Shown piece by piece: positions 11,204 to 22,187 of a DNA stretch of 64,000 nt. Numbering within the stretch: the stretch's first letter is position 1; every line of letters begins with the position of its first letter. The notes below the pieces were generated by a model, which was given only the letters and a program-made list of their open reading frames with translations, did no database searches and was not told the DNA's origin. The DNA comes from Hirudinaria manillensis (Eukaryota > Annelida > Clitellata > Hirudinida > Hirudinidae): contig CM067528.1 of assembly GCA_034509925.1 (NCBI GenBank), forward strand, positions 12,668,501 to 12,732,500. Reading direction: 5' to 3'. The translations under genes and the position numbers were made by a program.

Positions 11204-14200
11204 ATGTCGTCGCCCGAATATGAAAAGTTTGAAATGAATGAGAAGGACATAGAGGATCTCTATGATCCATCCAGAAAGAAATTCAGGGCATCAAAAAATA
11301 AGACAATATATGGAATATGGGCTGATAGTGAAGACGAGGAGGACGGAGGTAAGGAGAGAAGTGGATTTGCTGGTGGTAAGAGAAAGAACAGGGACTACAC
11401 AGCCCCTGTAGCATTTGTAAGTGGTGGAGTCAAAGTGGGAGACAAGGTCCAAAAAATTGAAGAGGAAGATGATTTTGCACCAGTTGGTTACATTTTTGCA
11501 ATTGTTTCTCGGATTACACACGAATATTTAGCAGTTCATTAAGTCACTTCCCATATCTAATGAGATCAGCTTTCTTGTTTGCAATGATAATGACATGTTA
11601 TCATGTTTTGTCATACTCAAATACTGAGAGTGTAGAATTTATTCATATAGACATCTGCCCATTAACAAATTTAAAACTTAACACAAAGCTCTGTTGATTT
11701 GAATGCCTTTGGAAATAAATTTGTGTTTAATTCATTCCTACATCTACATTATGATCTGCATCATAATGAAACCAAATCAACACTTTTCTATTTGCTTTTC
11801 ATTTGCAGGACTCTGATGAAGAGGATGAAATTGTTGAACAGGCAAAAAAACGATCAATTAAATCCTCTAAAGGTTATGCAGGTTCGAAACCTGTTGCCAT
11901 AGCGAAAAAGTATTTGATTATATTTGTTTTGATTTATTTCATATTTTGATCTCAGGAACTACATTTGTAGTTTGTTGGGAATGCCACAAAAATCAACTTA
12001 AGCATATGTTGGCATGTTGCAAATGGGATTTTATGTGATTAATTAATTGATGTGAAGTCAATAAAATGTTACATGATTGCAATATTGATCAACCTAATAT
12101 CTAGAATGAGAAGATATTTGAATAATTGTTTAATAAGTCTCGATGAAAACATTTTGTTTAGCTTACCTTGAAATTTAAGCACAGACAAAAGCAGTAGAAA
12201 AGAGCAGAAATAGAATTGATCATTCATATTTCATTTTTTAGCAATGAAGTAGGCTCATGGGAAAGACACACCAAAGGCATTGGTCAGAAACTGCTGGAGA
12301 AGGTTTGTGATGATAACATGATTTTCTTGCTTTTATCTTTTTTTTTAGATATCTTATGATTCTCGAAGGTTTATGGCTCTTAAACCTATTTCTTAATATA
12401 TCGGTCACTTATTTGTACTTAAAAATGGTGGCACTACTAATAGTATTCAAGAACTGATAACCATTTTGTCAGATGGGTCATGTGCCTGGCAAAGGCTTGG
12501 GTAAAAACCTTCAGGGTATTGCCACTCCAATCGAAGCAGTCCAAAGGAAGGGTAGAGGAGCTGTGGGCATTTATGGGACTGAAAAGAAGGTGCAGCCATT
12601 TCAAGATGAAGCACAAGAAGATGAGGAAGGAGAGTTCAAACATAAACTCAGGAGATGGAAAAAGGGAGAGGTAATTTTTTTTGTAATTTAATTTTAGTTT
12701 ATTTTATCGTAATGTATGCTGTTAGAACATCAATAGAGCCAGAATATATGAGTAATTATTCGGAGTAATTTCTATTATACTAAGATTTGAAAAATAATTA
12801 AATGCAGAAAGAAAAAATATCAGGAAAGAAATATGTTACAGCAGAGGAACTGATAAAACTTAAAGCTTCGAGGGCACAATCCAGCAAAAATTCTTTTTCT
12901 GAGCTGGATTCAGACCTTGCCAAGGTGAAAGTTATCGACATGACTGGAAAAGAACAGCGTGTTCTTACAGGTACCTTGATTAATCTTGTTATCTTTAGCA
13001 TCGTTTTTTGTTGATTGTGTTTGCATTATAATGACTTCTTAACTGCTATCAAAATGCTTTTGGGTTATCATTAAATAAATTTTATTTGCTTTATTATCAC
13101 ATTCAAACATTTTCCTTGTTTTAAGTCATTCAGTCGATGCTTGGCATTGCCAAAACTTTAAGAATGTTAAAGAAGCTAACTGTCTGGATCTTATTTGACC
13201 TCATACAGGATATCAAGCCATCAGCAAGAGGCACAACAGGCCATTAGATGAAGAAGCATCTAGCATGCCTTCCCAGCCAAAGTTGTTCAATCTTCCTGAA
13301 CTTCTCAACAACCTCGAACTTATCATAGAGATGACCGAAGATCGCCTCATAAAAAACCATCGGAAGTCAGTCGGAACGATGAATTCTATTAAAACACAAC
13401 TACAACCAAATTGTGATATTACTAAAACTAATTTATTGTGGATATTAGAGAATTTAGAGACCTTATGCAATAAATATGATCAATTGATGATCTTAGTAAA
13501 TATCCTTTTACTTGTACCTTATAGGCTGGCCAGTGAAGAAGATACATTGGTTAATCTCGAATACGAGTTGAAAAAGGCAAGTGATGCCTGTGAAGAAGAG
13601 AAAGTACAAATTTCAAGATTGGAGGAAGTGGTTAACATTCTTGACGAGTGAGTTTCGTTAGTTGCAGTTCTAAAAATGGTGTATTTGTTAAAGTTTATTA
13701 GTATATTAGATGTCTTTGTGTCTTGAAGAAGTTTTGGTTTGTTTACCAACATAATAATAATAATAATAATTATAGTTGTAATAATTAAGATAAGTTGCAA
13801 ATTCTTTGCAAGAGTTGTAATAACATTTGAACAATGTCTTAATGTATGTGTCCCTCAATGAATAGAAAATTGTGTTTAAGACAATTTTTTTTTGTAACAG
13901 ATGCAGAGTGGTATGCACAAATGTTGCATTAGTGGAGGCCATGGAAAGCTGCTCAAAGCAGCTAAAGAAGCTCAAGTCAAATTATGAACACGAGTACTTG
14001 ATGTATGACCTCTCACTAGAGCTTATAACCATAATCACACCATCAGTCAGGCAAGAGTTCAGGGACTGGGATCCCCTCAGGAACCCAAAACAGGGCACAG
14101 AAGTCATGGTCTTTATGAAAGAGATATTGGCAGGGTCTTCTCAGCCATATCAACAAAATTTTGGCAGCATGAATGGTGTGCCTCAGGTTATGGAACCATT

Positions 14201-15502
14201 TGAAAACTTATTGTGGGAGGTCATCATGCCAAAGATCAGAACTGCGATAAGGTTAAAGATTTTATAACAATAATTATTATTATTGATAAGTTTGCTCTTC
14301 ATTTATCTTATTATTTAAATAACATGTAGCTAATTGCATGCTTTCATTGAATATAAAGCCAGTGGAATGTGAAGCAACCTCATCCGGTCTTGGATCTCCT
14401 CGAGTTTTGGCATCCAGTTATGCCCCAATGGATGGTGACTAATATCCTTGATCAGTGCATTTACATGAAGCTCCAGATTGCTTTGGATAAATGGGAACCG
14501 AATAAAGACCACATCCCCATTCAGACTTGGATCCAACCCTGGGTTTTTATTATGGGTGAGAGGATGTCAACCCTGTATTCTATGATTCGCCAGAAGCTTG
14601 GAAAGACTCTGGTATGCTGGAAGCCAGATGATGCTTCTGCCAGAGTCATCATCAGTTCATGGGTAGGTCTCTTCGACCAGGGCCATATGGATGTCTTTGT
14701 GGTCAAACACATACTTCCTAAGCTGATCAGCTGCCTGCAAAGTATTTCCTTTAGTCTCCAGGATCAGACATGTGGTTAGTGAACTTAACTTTATATGATT
14801 CCCATTAAATAAAAATTTAAATATCTATAATTGCTATTTGTCATCGAATGAATTTGCTGAAACTGATTTTTAATAATTAGAACCTTGGAAATGGGTTATG
14901 GACTGGATAGACATCATACCTCACCAACACATGGTTGAAGCTGTAAAAGAAAATTTCTTTCCAACTTTCCTGAGGACAGTTTCATCATGGGCCTCATCTG
15001 GTAACTATACCATGGTAGAAATGAACCATTGGTTCACATCTTGGTTATCGCTCTTCCCCGAGAAGTTAAAGAATGATCCTTCTATAAAAGGTAAACAAAG
15101 CAAAGTGATGCTGGTGTACTTTTACGATTATTTAGACTTTTATTGATCAAAATTAAAACTATTTCAGGCTGTCTGAGTGAAGCTGTTATGATTATGAACC
15201 ATGGTACTAGAATACCTCAACCTCCTAGACCTAGTTCACAGTACTACGGACAGGCTGAAGTCTCTGCATTTCCTAACAGAGCTACTCATCACATGACAAC
15301 TAAAGAAAGACTTGAACAAATCTGCTATGAAAATGGTATAGCCCTTCTTCCCATGATGAACAAAAGCCAGAATGAACAACAAATCTACAAATTGGGTCAA
15401 CTCCTAATATACTTTGAAGGAAATTTTGTTTACTATTTTGAAAACTTAAGGTGGCATCCTACTCCATCATTTGAACAGATTTTCAGTAAGGCTGGTCTCT
15501 GA
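11204..15502 (+). CDS. TFIP11: Tuftelin-interacting protein 11 (spliceosomal G-patch protein)
   Basis: Eleven exons give 797 residues, close to the vertebrate length of about 840: 11204-11482, 11809-11909, 12242-12302, 12473-12670, 12808-12970, 13209-13365, 13525-13647, 13901-14251, 14359-14774, 14881-15090 and 15168-15502. All phases close. The N-terminus is the acidic TIP_N region ([12 protein letters not shown]). A G-patch spans the third and fourth exons ([20 protein letters not shown], then [13 protein letters not shown]). The C-terminal half is the GCFC region, with [21 protein letters not shown] and [10 protein letters not shown] blocks in family order. TFIP11/STIP works with the DEAH helicase DHX15 in late spliceosome disassembly in the nucleus. 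AATAAA follows at 15540-15545. Identification is secure; some exon edges may shift by a few bases. Confidence 0.96.
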
Positions 15503-15539
15503 TAACAGTGTTTATGTACATTAAACCGTTTTAATTCTT

Positions 15540-15545
15540 AATAAA
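15540..15545 (+). terminator. TFIP11 polyadenylation signal
   Basis: AATAAA 38 bp downstream of the TFIP11 stop codon. Confidence 0.6.
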
Positions 15546-15650
15546 TGAAGTTTTGTTTGATATGGCAGAAACCCTAACCCTAAGACTAGTATTGTTGGAT
15601 TTGCTTAACTAAGTAATCATTAATTATTTTTTTTTTGAATTGTATTTCTT

Positions 15651-15728
15651 GAATTATATATTTCTGTATAATTATATATTTCTATATAATTATATATTTC
15701 TATATAATTATATATTTCTATATAATTC
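15651..15728. repeat. 18-bp tandem repeat, about four units
   Basis: Units of TATATTTCTATATAATTA repeated head to tail, the first with a C/G-type variation (CTGTAT). Pure AT minisatellite in intergenic DNA. Confidence 0.85.
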
Positions 15729-16391
15729 ATGATTATCTGTGTTTGCAACAGCAGTTTAAATTGCTGAAATGTTGTTAGCATAAGTTTGCATGGATATTTT
15801 ATTTGGATTATTTGGACATTTGACATTAGACATTCAGATCAAGGCGAGGAAGACTAATGAATAATATCCATTAATATTGTGTTGGGTATAACAGAGTGGC
15901 ATCACATAAGTGAAAGCATTCGATGAGCAGGCTTCATACGAACATTTGCTCTGCGTCAAATAGTAATACGACCGGGGGAAAATTAAAATGTTTGGCCGGT
16001 GACCTCACAAGTTGTAAATTCCTTCAAGGCTCGGGGTTTTGGTGCTTTGATACCGCTTTTAGAAAATATTGGTTAATGAGTTACGTGTATTTGCCATCTT
16101 TGTTAAATTCTGACTGACTAAAATATTTTTATAAATGCGCTTTTTATAAATTAGTCAAATGTATTTGTAATAGCCATACAGCTTTTGGCGAATACCTACT
16201 TGTTTATATTTTTGGAAATTCATTTAAAAATATAAATAAAAAATAAAATACAATTTAAGCAATAAACATTCCAAATTTAAAATTATTCATACAAAAATAA
16301 TGTCATTGGATTTCCCTTGAAAGCGCGAAGTCGGCAGACGACTTTTTGTCTTATGTTTGAATTGTTTTGACGTGTTATATCGATAGTCGTG

Positions 16392-19300
16392 ATGTTTTAC
16401 TGCATAGATTTGTTGAGAAAAAACGGAAAATTCAGTGTGATATGGTGAGGACTTTGGAGTTATCGAAAATTTTGATTTTTAATGGCACTGTAAGATATAA
16501 CCTTGAAATTTATTGCCTTTCTTCTAATCAGAAACATCATGGCCCAAATCAAATTAATAGCATCGATAATATTAAGATCACTTTTAAAGTAACTTTATTA
16601 TGTATTACAATATCATAACATCATTTTATAGTCAAGAGATAAATTGAAGGTCAGCCTGCTTTAAATAATTGAAGTTGACTAAATACATTATTACCAATGC
16701 TGCTTTTATAGGCTGGCAGCAACCAAAGAAAATAGCCTGAAGAAAAGGGACTTTATGCTAGTTCATCTTGAAAAAACATGGTTACTTTCATGGATGATGA
16801 GCTGCTTCACTGATGCTAAATAATAAGTTTTAAACTAAATCTTTCAGTTCAGATTTAAAGGATTACATACTGCACGAGAGGAATAGGCCTCGTTTGTCTT
16901 TGTATCTTTCAAGTCAGTTGTTATATGGAGCAATCAAAGTTTACAGTCGACAGATTAAATACTTATTAGGTCTGACCTCTAAAACTTTTTTAATTCATGT
17001 AAATTTAGACTACTTTTCACAATTCATTCAAGGAGATACCATGGAGCTATTTATGCGAATTAAATACCAGCCCTCTGTAGTTCTAAATATTCAGGATGTT
17101 ACTATAAGGTTTTTATTTTTTATTCATTTTATTCTTCACATTCATTATTCATTCTCACTTACTTTGCAAATGATATGGCATTAAAAATGAATGTTTTTTA
17201 TTTAGTGTTTATATGCATGACAAAATGTTCAAAATTGGTCTTTTGGTTTTAAAATCCTGGCTTGTCAATAATCTCTTTCTTAGAATTATTCAATGATCAT
17301 CTTTTCGACTGACAATTGTTTTAAAAGGAGAGGGAAAAAGAGAAAATCTCAAATGGAGTCTCCAAAACATACAATTGAGATGCCTATGATGGACCTTTGG
17401 GGTTTGGATATAAATTCCTCTCTTAACCTTCCTTCCATTTCTGAATTGCCAGCAGCAGAAGTGAGTTGCTTGTTTTTTGAACATTGAATAGTGTTAAGTG
17501 GTTGGTTATGACTGGTTATGGATTTCTAGGAACCTTCATTTAAAGACTTCTAAACGAGATATTGATTGTGTTGTGACAATACACTGTTATCTTGCAATTT
17601 ACAACGTTTAGAAGTTCTTAAAAATAAATATTCTGTCACAGACATTATGTTATAAATATTCTAAATTCATTTTCACTATTGAACCTCAGGAGTTTTTGAT
17701 CCCCACAGAAATGCATGATTTGGACGGTGAGAATATAGATAGTTATGTGGTTATATTATTGATGTAATTTTTCCTTTAAAGATGATTAAAGACAGCTGAC
17801 ATTTGTTCTTAACATTGCAAGTATGCGATTTATTTACGAAATGTTAATATTTCATTAAAGTTTCTCTGGCTCACACTGTGCCACGCGAAGAGATTACCTT
17901 GATAGAAGATCTTCCTAATATGCCCCATTTACAGGTTCTCCAGTTTCATGATTTTTAATGGCTTGTCAACTTTCTAAAACTTTTTCATTACTACAATTAT
18001 TTTTATATTTAACTGACTTATGGACTGATTTACTTTCTCAGGTTGAATTGTTTGATGAAGAAGAAGTGTTTAAGAGTGATTTGCTTCTCGAGAAGGAGAT
18101 CTCTAAAGATTACTTGAGGTGATCCATTATTTTGATTAGTAGTAAATGCTGGTCAAATTAGCTAATCACTTAAAATATAAGTGGCATTAAATTTTTGTTT
18201 ATGCTGGTGGTGGATTTGTTCAAACAATGTCTTTGAAACAGTAATAGTCCTGAACCAAATGAATGAATCAAAATCTATCCTTTATTATTGAATGGTTTTC
18301 TTAAAAAATAAAAGCATTTATTGAATAACCTTAGCAACATTGAAGAGCCGGCTACTGCCAGGAAAGATGTTTCAGAGCCAGAATATATCCCTTTGCTGAG
18401 GCCCAAGGTTCCTCCAACAAGAAAAAGTCAATCTAAGGATGAATGCCTAGTTGAGGTTATTAGTCTGCATTGAGATAATGCAAATAATTCGAATTAAAAT
18501 TTAAAATTAAATTCTCAAAACAAATCTCTAAAATAAGGTTGCTAGAAAACATCATAGTTTAATTTAATCCCTAATAGTTACATTGAATAATCGAGTTTTT
18601 GTGTTTCAAACAATCTTGTTTTGATTGTTTGATATTCACTTCCATTAGGTCCCTTTGTTGGACATTTGTCTCTCCCCTCTGGTGGATGTTCCAGCTCTAA
18701 AGAGACGAAAAAGGCCTAGGGCCCTGCTTATTGATTCAGCTATTCAGTTCAGTAAAGATGACATACGTAAAAACATAAGGGATACATCCTCTATCGTTTG
18801 CCCGTTCATAGTCAGTTCTTTGTGTTTCCTTGTTTCTCTCTTTGATCAATAATTTAATGATGAATATAACTTCTTTGTTGAAGGAAAGGATTGATACCAG
18901 GTTTAAAAGTGCTCTCTGTTTGATGAATGAACCAATGAGATCAAGTATTTAAAGTTTAAATTTTAAGAGTGCATTTTATGTTGTTAATGTAAACAGTAAT
19001 TAATATTTATCAAACAACCGCTCTTGAAGTTGCGTTGATTATTTATCCTGAACTGTATTCAATGAGAGCGGATTTTCTCTTGAAAAGGTATGATTGAAGT
19101 ACCTCTGAAGAAGATGATGAGGAAAAACATGGCCATTCATCCAAGACTCATCCAGGGTTATCTTTTTATATACTTCCAGATTTTAACAGTTTATACTTTT
19201 TAAGTTTACACTCTTATCTACAGTTTATAACTCGCCAAATGTTATTATTCAGATGCATCACCTGAGCCCGGCCTGCCAATCAATGCCCAAAAAGAAAAGG

Positions 19301-20272
19301 GTAACCTACCTGTCAGGAGGAGACTCGATCTACCTAAAGTTAATATTGTGTTGCGGTTTTATCTGAATGATATTCATTGATATTTTTAGAAATACACACA
19401 TAGATGTTTATTACCCTTATGTAGTATAATACAGTTTAAAAAAAAAATCCAAGGAGATATGTATCTGATATTGTTTAAACTTCTATTCAGCACATGAGCA
19501 CACCTCTTGATAAGACTGGCGCTGCAGATTTGAGCAAACCAGAGTCATCTGTGCATGTTTTGAGGGATGCTCCTTCCTTCAAAGATTCTGTTCACGTGCT
19601 CAGCAGATCAAACATAAGCACCATTGGCTCAAGATCCATCAGCAGAATTCAAGAGTAAGATTTCAATCTTTATTTCAGTCCACTTTGTACCTTTGGCTGT
19701 TCTATGATCACCGTAAGTTCTTCAAAACAGAACTGTGGTGATGTGGATTATAAATAGTGCCAGTATTTCATTTTTAAATGTGCATTACGTGTTTTTATTA
19801 TTTAATAATCATTTTTTTTTAAAGATTAACTTTTAATAACCAGGAGTAATGCATTTAAAATAAGCCTGAATTATAATCTTTATTAAACTCTACAGAGTAT
19901 CTATGTATCAGTATCTTGATATTCACAATAGAGAGTAAGACATCTTAAACATACATGTTCATAATTGTTTGTTTAATATTGTACATGTTAAATTTGTTAT
20001 TTGTTTCCTTTTTAGTTGCTTTAATACCTTAATAAACTTATAAACTTATAAACTCAAAAAAAAATTATCTGAAGTCTTGGGACTGCAACCGATACTTTGC
20101 AATTCTTTGCAGAGTTCCACCTGGTCTGCAGTTAATGTTCAATGATAGCTTAAGGGAGACTTTCATTGAGGAGCAGTTGATAGATTCTATTCTATTACCT
20201 GAGGACCACACAGCTATGCCTACCTTTGAAATGGTCGTGCAGAGGTATTTCTAGTCTCTTTAATTGTGTACG

Positions 20273-20325
<53 letters not shown>

Positions 20326-20762
20326 GTTGTTATTATTAGACACTTGAGTCAATCTGTAATGTTCTCTTCATATTTTCTGATGAGCCATATAAGTTAATTG
20401 ATGTTTAAATAATTATAAAACTAATATTGTAACAAATTGTTTCATTTTAATAGTATTATTAATAATAATATTCATTTACAATTATCTGTATTAATAATAA
20501 TATTTTCACATTTCTGTGTAATATAACATAATAATGATATAATGTTAGGCATGTAATGTTGTCACGAATATTGTAATAGCGATTGCTTGAAGGTTGATGG
20601 AGGAATATAAGCACGTCAAGAAGAAGCTCGTCTTTAGGAATGTTTGTCCGACATCAGTGAGCAGGAAGGATGCTGCTAAATGCTTCACTGAACTTTTAGG
20701 TTAATATTTAATAATAATAATAATAATAATAATGATATTAATAATAATATTATTTCAATCAA

Positions 20763-20798
<36 letters not shown>

Positions 20799-20999
20799 TA
20801 AGAATTAAGCTGAATAAATATTTTAAAGTTTGAAAATGATAGCTTTAGAGAGAATTTATTCTGATATAATATTTTGTCCGATAATCTCCAGAGTGTATTT
20901 ATTTTTTATAATTTATTATGAAATGAAGGAGGAATTAAGGATGGCAGGTGGAAATGTCGTCAGGTAGAAGCATTTGGTGACATTGAGATCTATAACTGA
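16392..20999 (+). CDS. REC8: REC8-like meiotic cohesin kleisin subunit
   Basis: About 17 exons. Starts MFYCIDLLRKNGKFSVIW|LAATKENSLKKRDF, matching the kleisin N-terminal helical domain that binds SMC3; LAAT and the KRDF block favour REC8 over RAD21. The next exons give RPRLSLYLSSQLLYGAIKVY. A central exon (18649-18810) encodes KRRKRPRALLIDSAIQF then DIRKNIRDTSSIVCP, resembling the REC8 central conserved block. The C-terminal exons 20593-20699 and 20932-20999 encode the winged helix that binds the SMC1 head (RKDAAKCFTELL, FGDIEIYN). REC8 replaces RAD21 in meiotic cohesin and is cut by separase. Phases close except at the small exons near 18884-18900 and 19100-19156: the acidic reading (TSEEDDEEKHG) does not join in phase to 19253-19338 (SPEPGLPIN), so that part is unresolved. 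A RAD21L-type kleisin is the alternative. Confidence 0.85.
19985..20066 (+). mobile_element. Retroposon 3' tail in a REC8 intron
   Basis: Ends in AATAAACTTATAAACTT, ATAAACTC, then poly(A). The same terminal motif ends the element at 27957-28097, indicating a shared retroposed family. Only the last portion is recognisable here. Confidence 0.4.
20275..20337. repeat. ATT microsatellite in a REC8 intron
   Basis: Nearly uninterrupted (ATT)n with single GTT/AGT variants, inside the intron after 20244. Confidence 0.9.
20706..20796. repeat. AAT/ATT microsatellite pair in a REC8 intron
   Basis: (AAT)n followed within about 25 bp by (ATT)n, making a potential inverted hairpin in the last REC8 intron. 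Confidence 0.85.
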
Positions 21000-21028
21000 A
21001 ACAGCTGAAAGTCTCTGATGGACTGGGT

Positions 21029-21128
21029 TATGGATGAATGGATGGATGGATGGATGGTAGATGGACAGCGGGTGGATGGGTAGATGGGTGGACTGGGGGA
21101 TTGATGGATGGATGGATGGATGGACGGA
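21029..21128. repeat. GATG tetranucleotide repeat
   Basis: Imperfect (GATG)n with interspersed GGTG/GACG variants just downstream of the REC8 stop. It creates a spurious open frame rich in MDGW, which is not a gene. Confidence 0.9.
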
Positions 21129-22071
21129 TGTTCGTTGAGTATATATTATATGTTTTTCTTTTCCGAGAGATTTTCATTCGTTTTATGCAGCTTCTTACAA
21201 TATTTTTTCTGTCGGTTTTTCTTTTTTATCAATTTTTGTTGTTATTTGTTCGTCTTTAGACGTTTTTTTTCTTTTTAAATGCTTTTTCTATTAATTTTTA
21301 TTGACGAGGACTTTTTCCTGGTTGTGTTTTTTTTTGTTACGTCATTGTTTTAAAGCTTCCAATCACTTTTGAAGACCTTCGTCTCTCCATGGCTTTTGTG
21401 TTTATTCATGTTTTAGATTTTGAATTAGATGGGTTGCTTATGAGTCATGGTGCACCCTGGTGAGGTGCTTAATGGGTTGTCTCAAGTGGTAAAGTGGTAC
21501 GTACCTCCAGGGACTAATTGAGGACTAGTTAATGTTTCAGTGACTAATTGGGGACTTGTTAATGTTTCTGTGCATCTTTTTACCGTTGGTTTGGCAGCCA
21601 TCTTGGTGAGTTGGCAGAGGGACTTGCTGAGGATTTCAGTTTAATATTTGAGGAATTGCGCAGGTAATTATTTGTCCAACCGGATCTGATTCGTGAGAGG
21701 AGGTTGGAGTTCATTTGCTGGGTGGGACTGAACCAGTGCCCGACTGCGCCCTCCATGCTTTAGCCCGGGGATTTATTTTGTTTATGATGAAGATGCCTAC
21801 GCTGTTACTGATCGTTGGAAAAATATGTCAAATTACATCATCGGTTCACGGATTGAATTCACGAGGCTATGTTATGTGGGCCTTTGTTATGTTTTTTAGA
21901 ATGATTTTAGGCTCGAAAATACCGTTTAAGGAAATCGAAATGATTTTTGGCCCTTCAAGAGTTTTTTTTTTTGGGAGTAATGTTAGTTTCACAGGCACCA
22001 GGTGTTCGCTACGTTATTTAGATAAATTCAACCAAACTATGCCAGCTATTTGAATTGATGTTCGATTAAGC

Positions 22072-22077
22072 TTTATT
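22072..22077 (-). terminator. TEP A polyadenylation signal
   Basis: AATAAA on the minus strand, about 110 bp beyond the TEP A stop codon. Confidence 0.5.
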
Positions 22078-22187
22078 TAAATACAAAAAGCGTTTTATTA
22101 AAAAAAAAGCAATCTTGGAGTCTCTGTTAAAGAGATTTGGTTAAATGAACGTCAGGGAGCTCATCATTACATCATTAATCTCTGTTT

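Larger units (their letters stand above)
15503..16391. other. TFIP11-REC8 intergenic region
   Basis: About 890 bp holding the TFIP11 3' end, an AT-rich tandem repeat, and the presumed REC8 promoter. No further gene is supported. Confidence 0.5.
21000..22187. other. Intergenic region between REC8 and TEP A (convergent genes)
   Basis: Both flanking genes end here. Apart from the GATG repeat nothing is supported. A 112-codon open frame at 21715-22053 shows no domain or splice signals. A minus-strand AATAAA (22072-22077) is the likely TEP A polyadenylation signal. Confidence 0.5.

Noticed and set aside
15651-15728. Regular repeats resembling a CRISPR array
   Set aside because: Contiguous 18-bp AT-only units without spacers in a eukaryotic genome: a minisatellite.
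21038-21259. Frame beginning MDGWMDGR
   Set aside because: Translation of the GATG repeat followed by T-rich intergenic sequence.
21715-22053. 112-codon plus-strand frame
   Set aside because: No recognisable domain, ordinary intergenic composition, and it lies between two convergent 3' ends.
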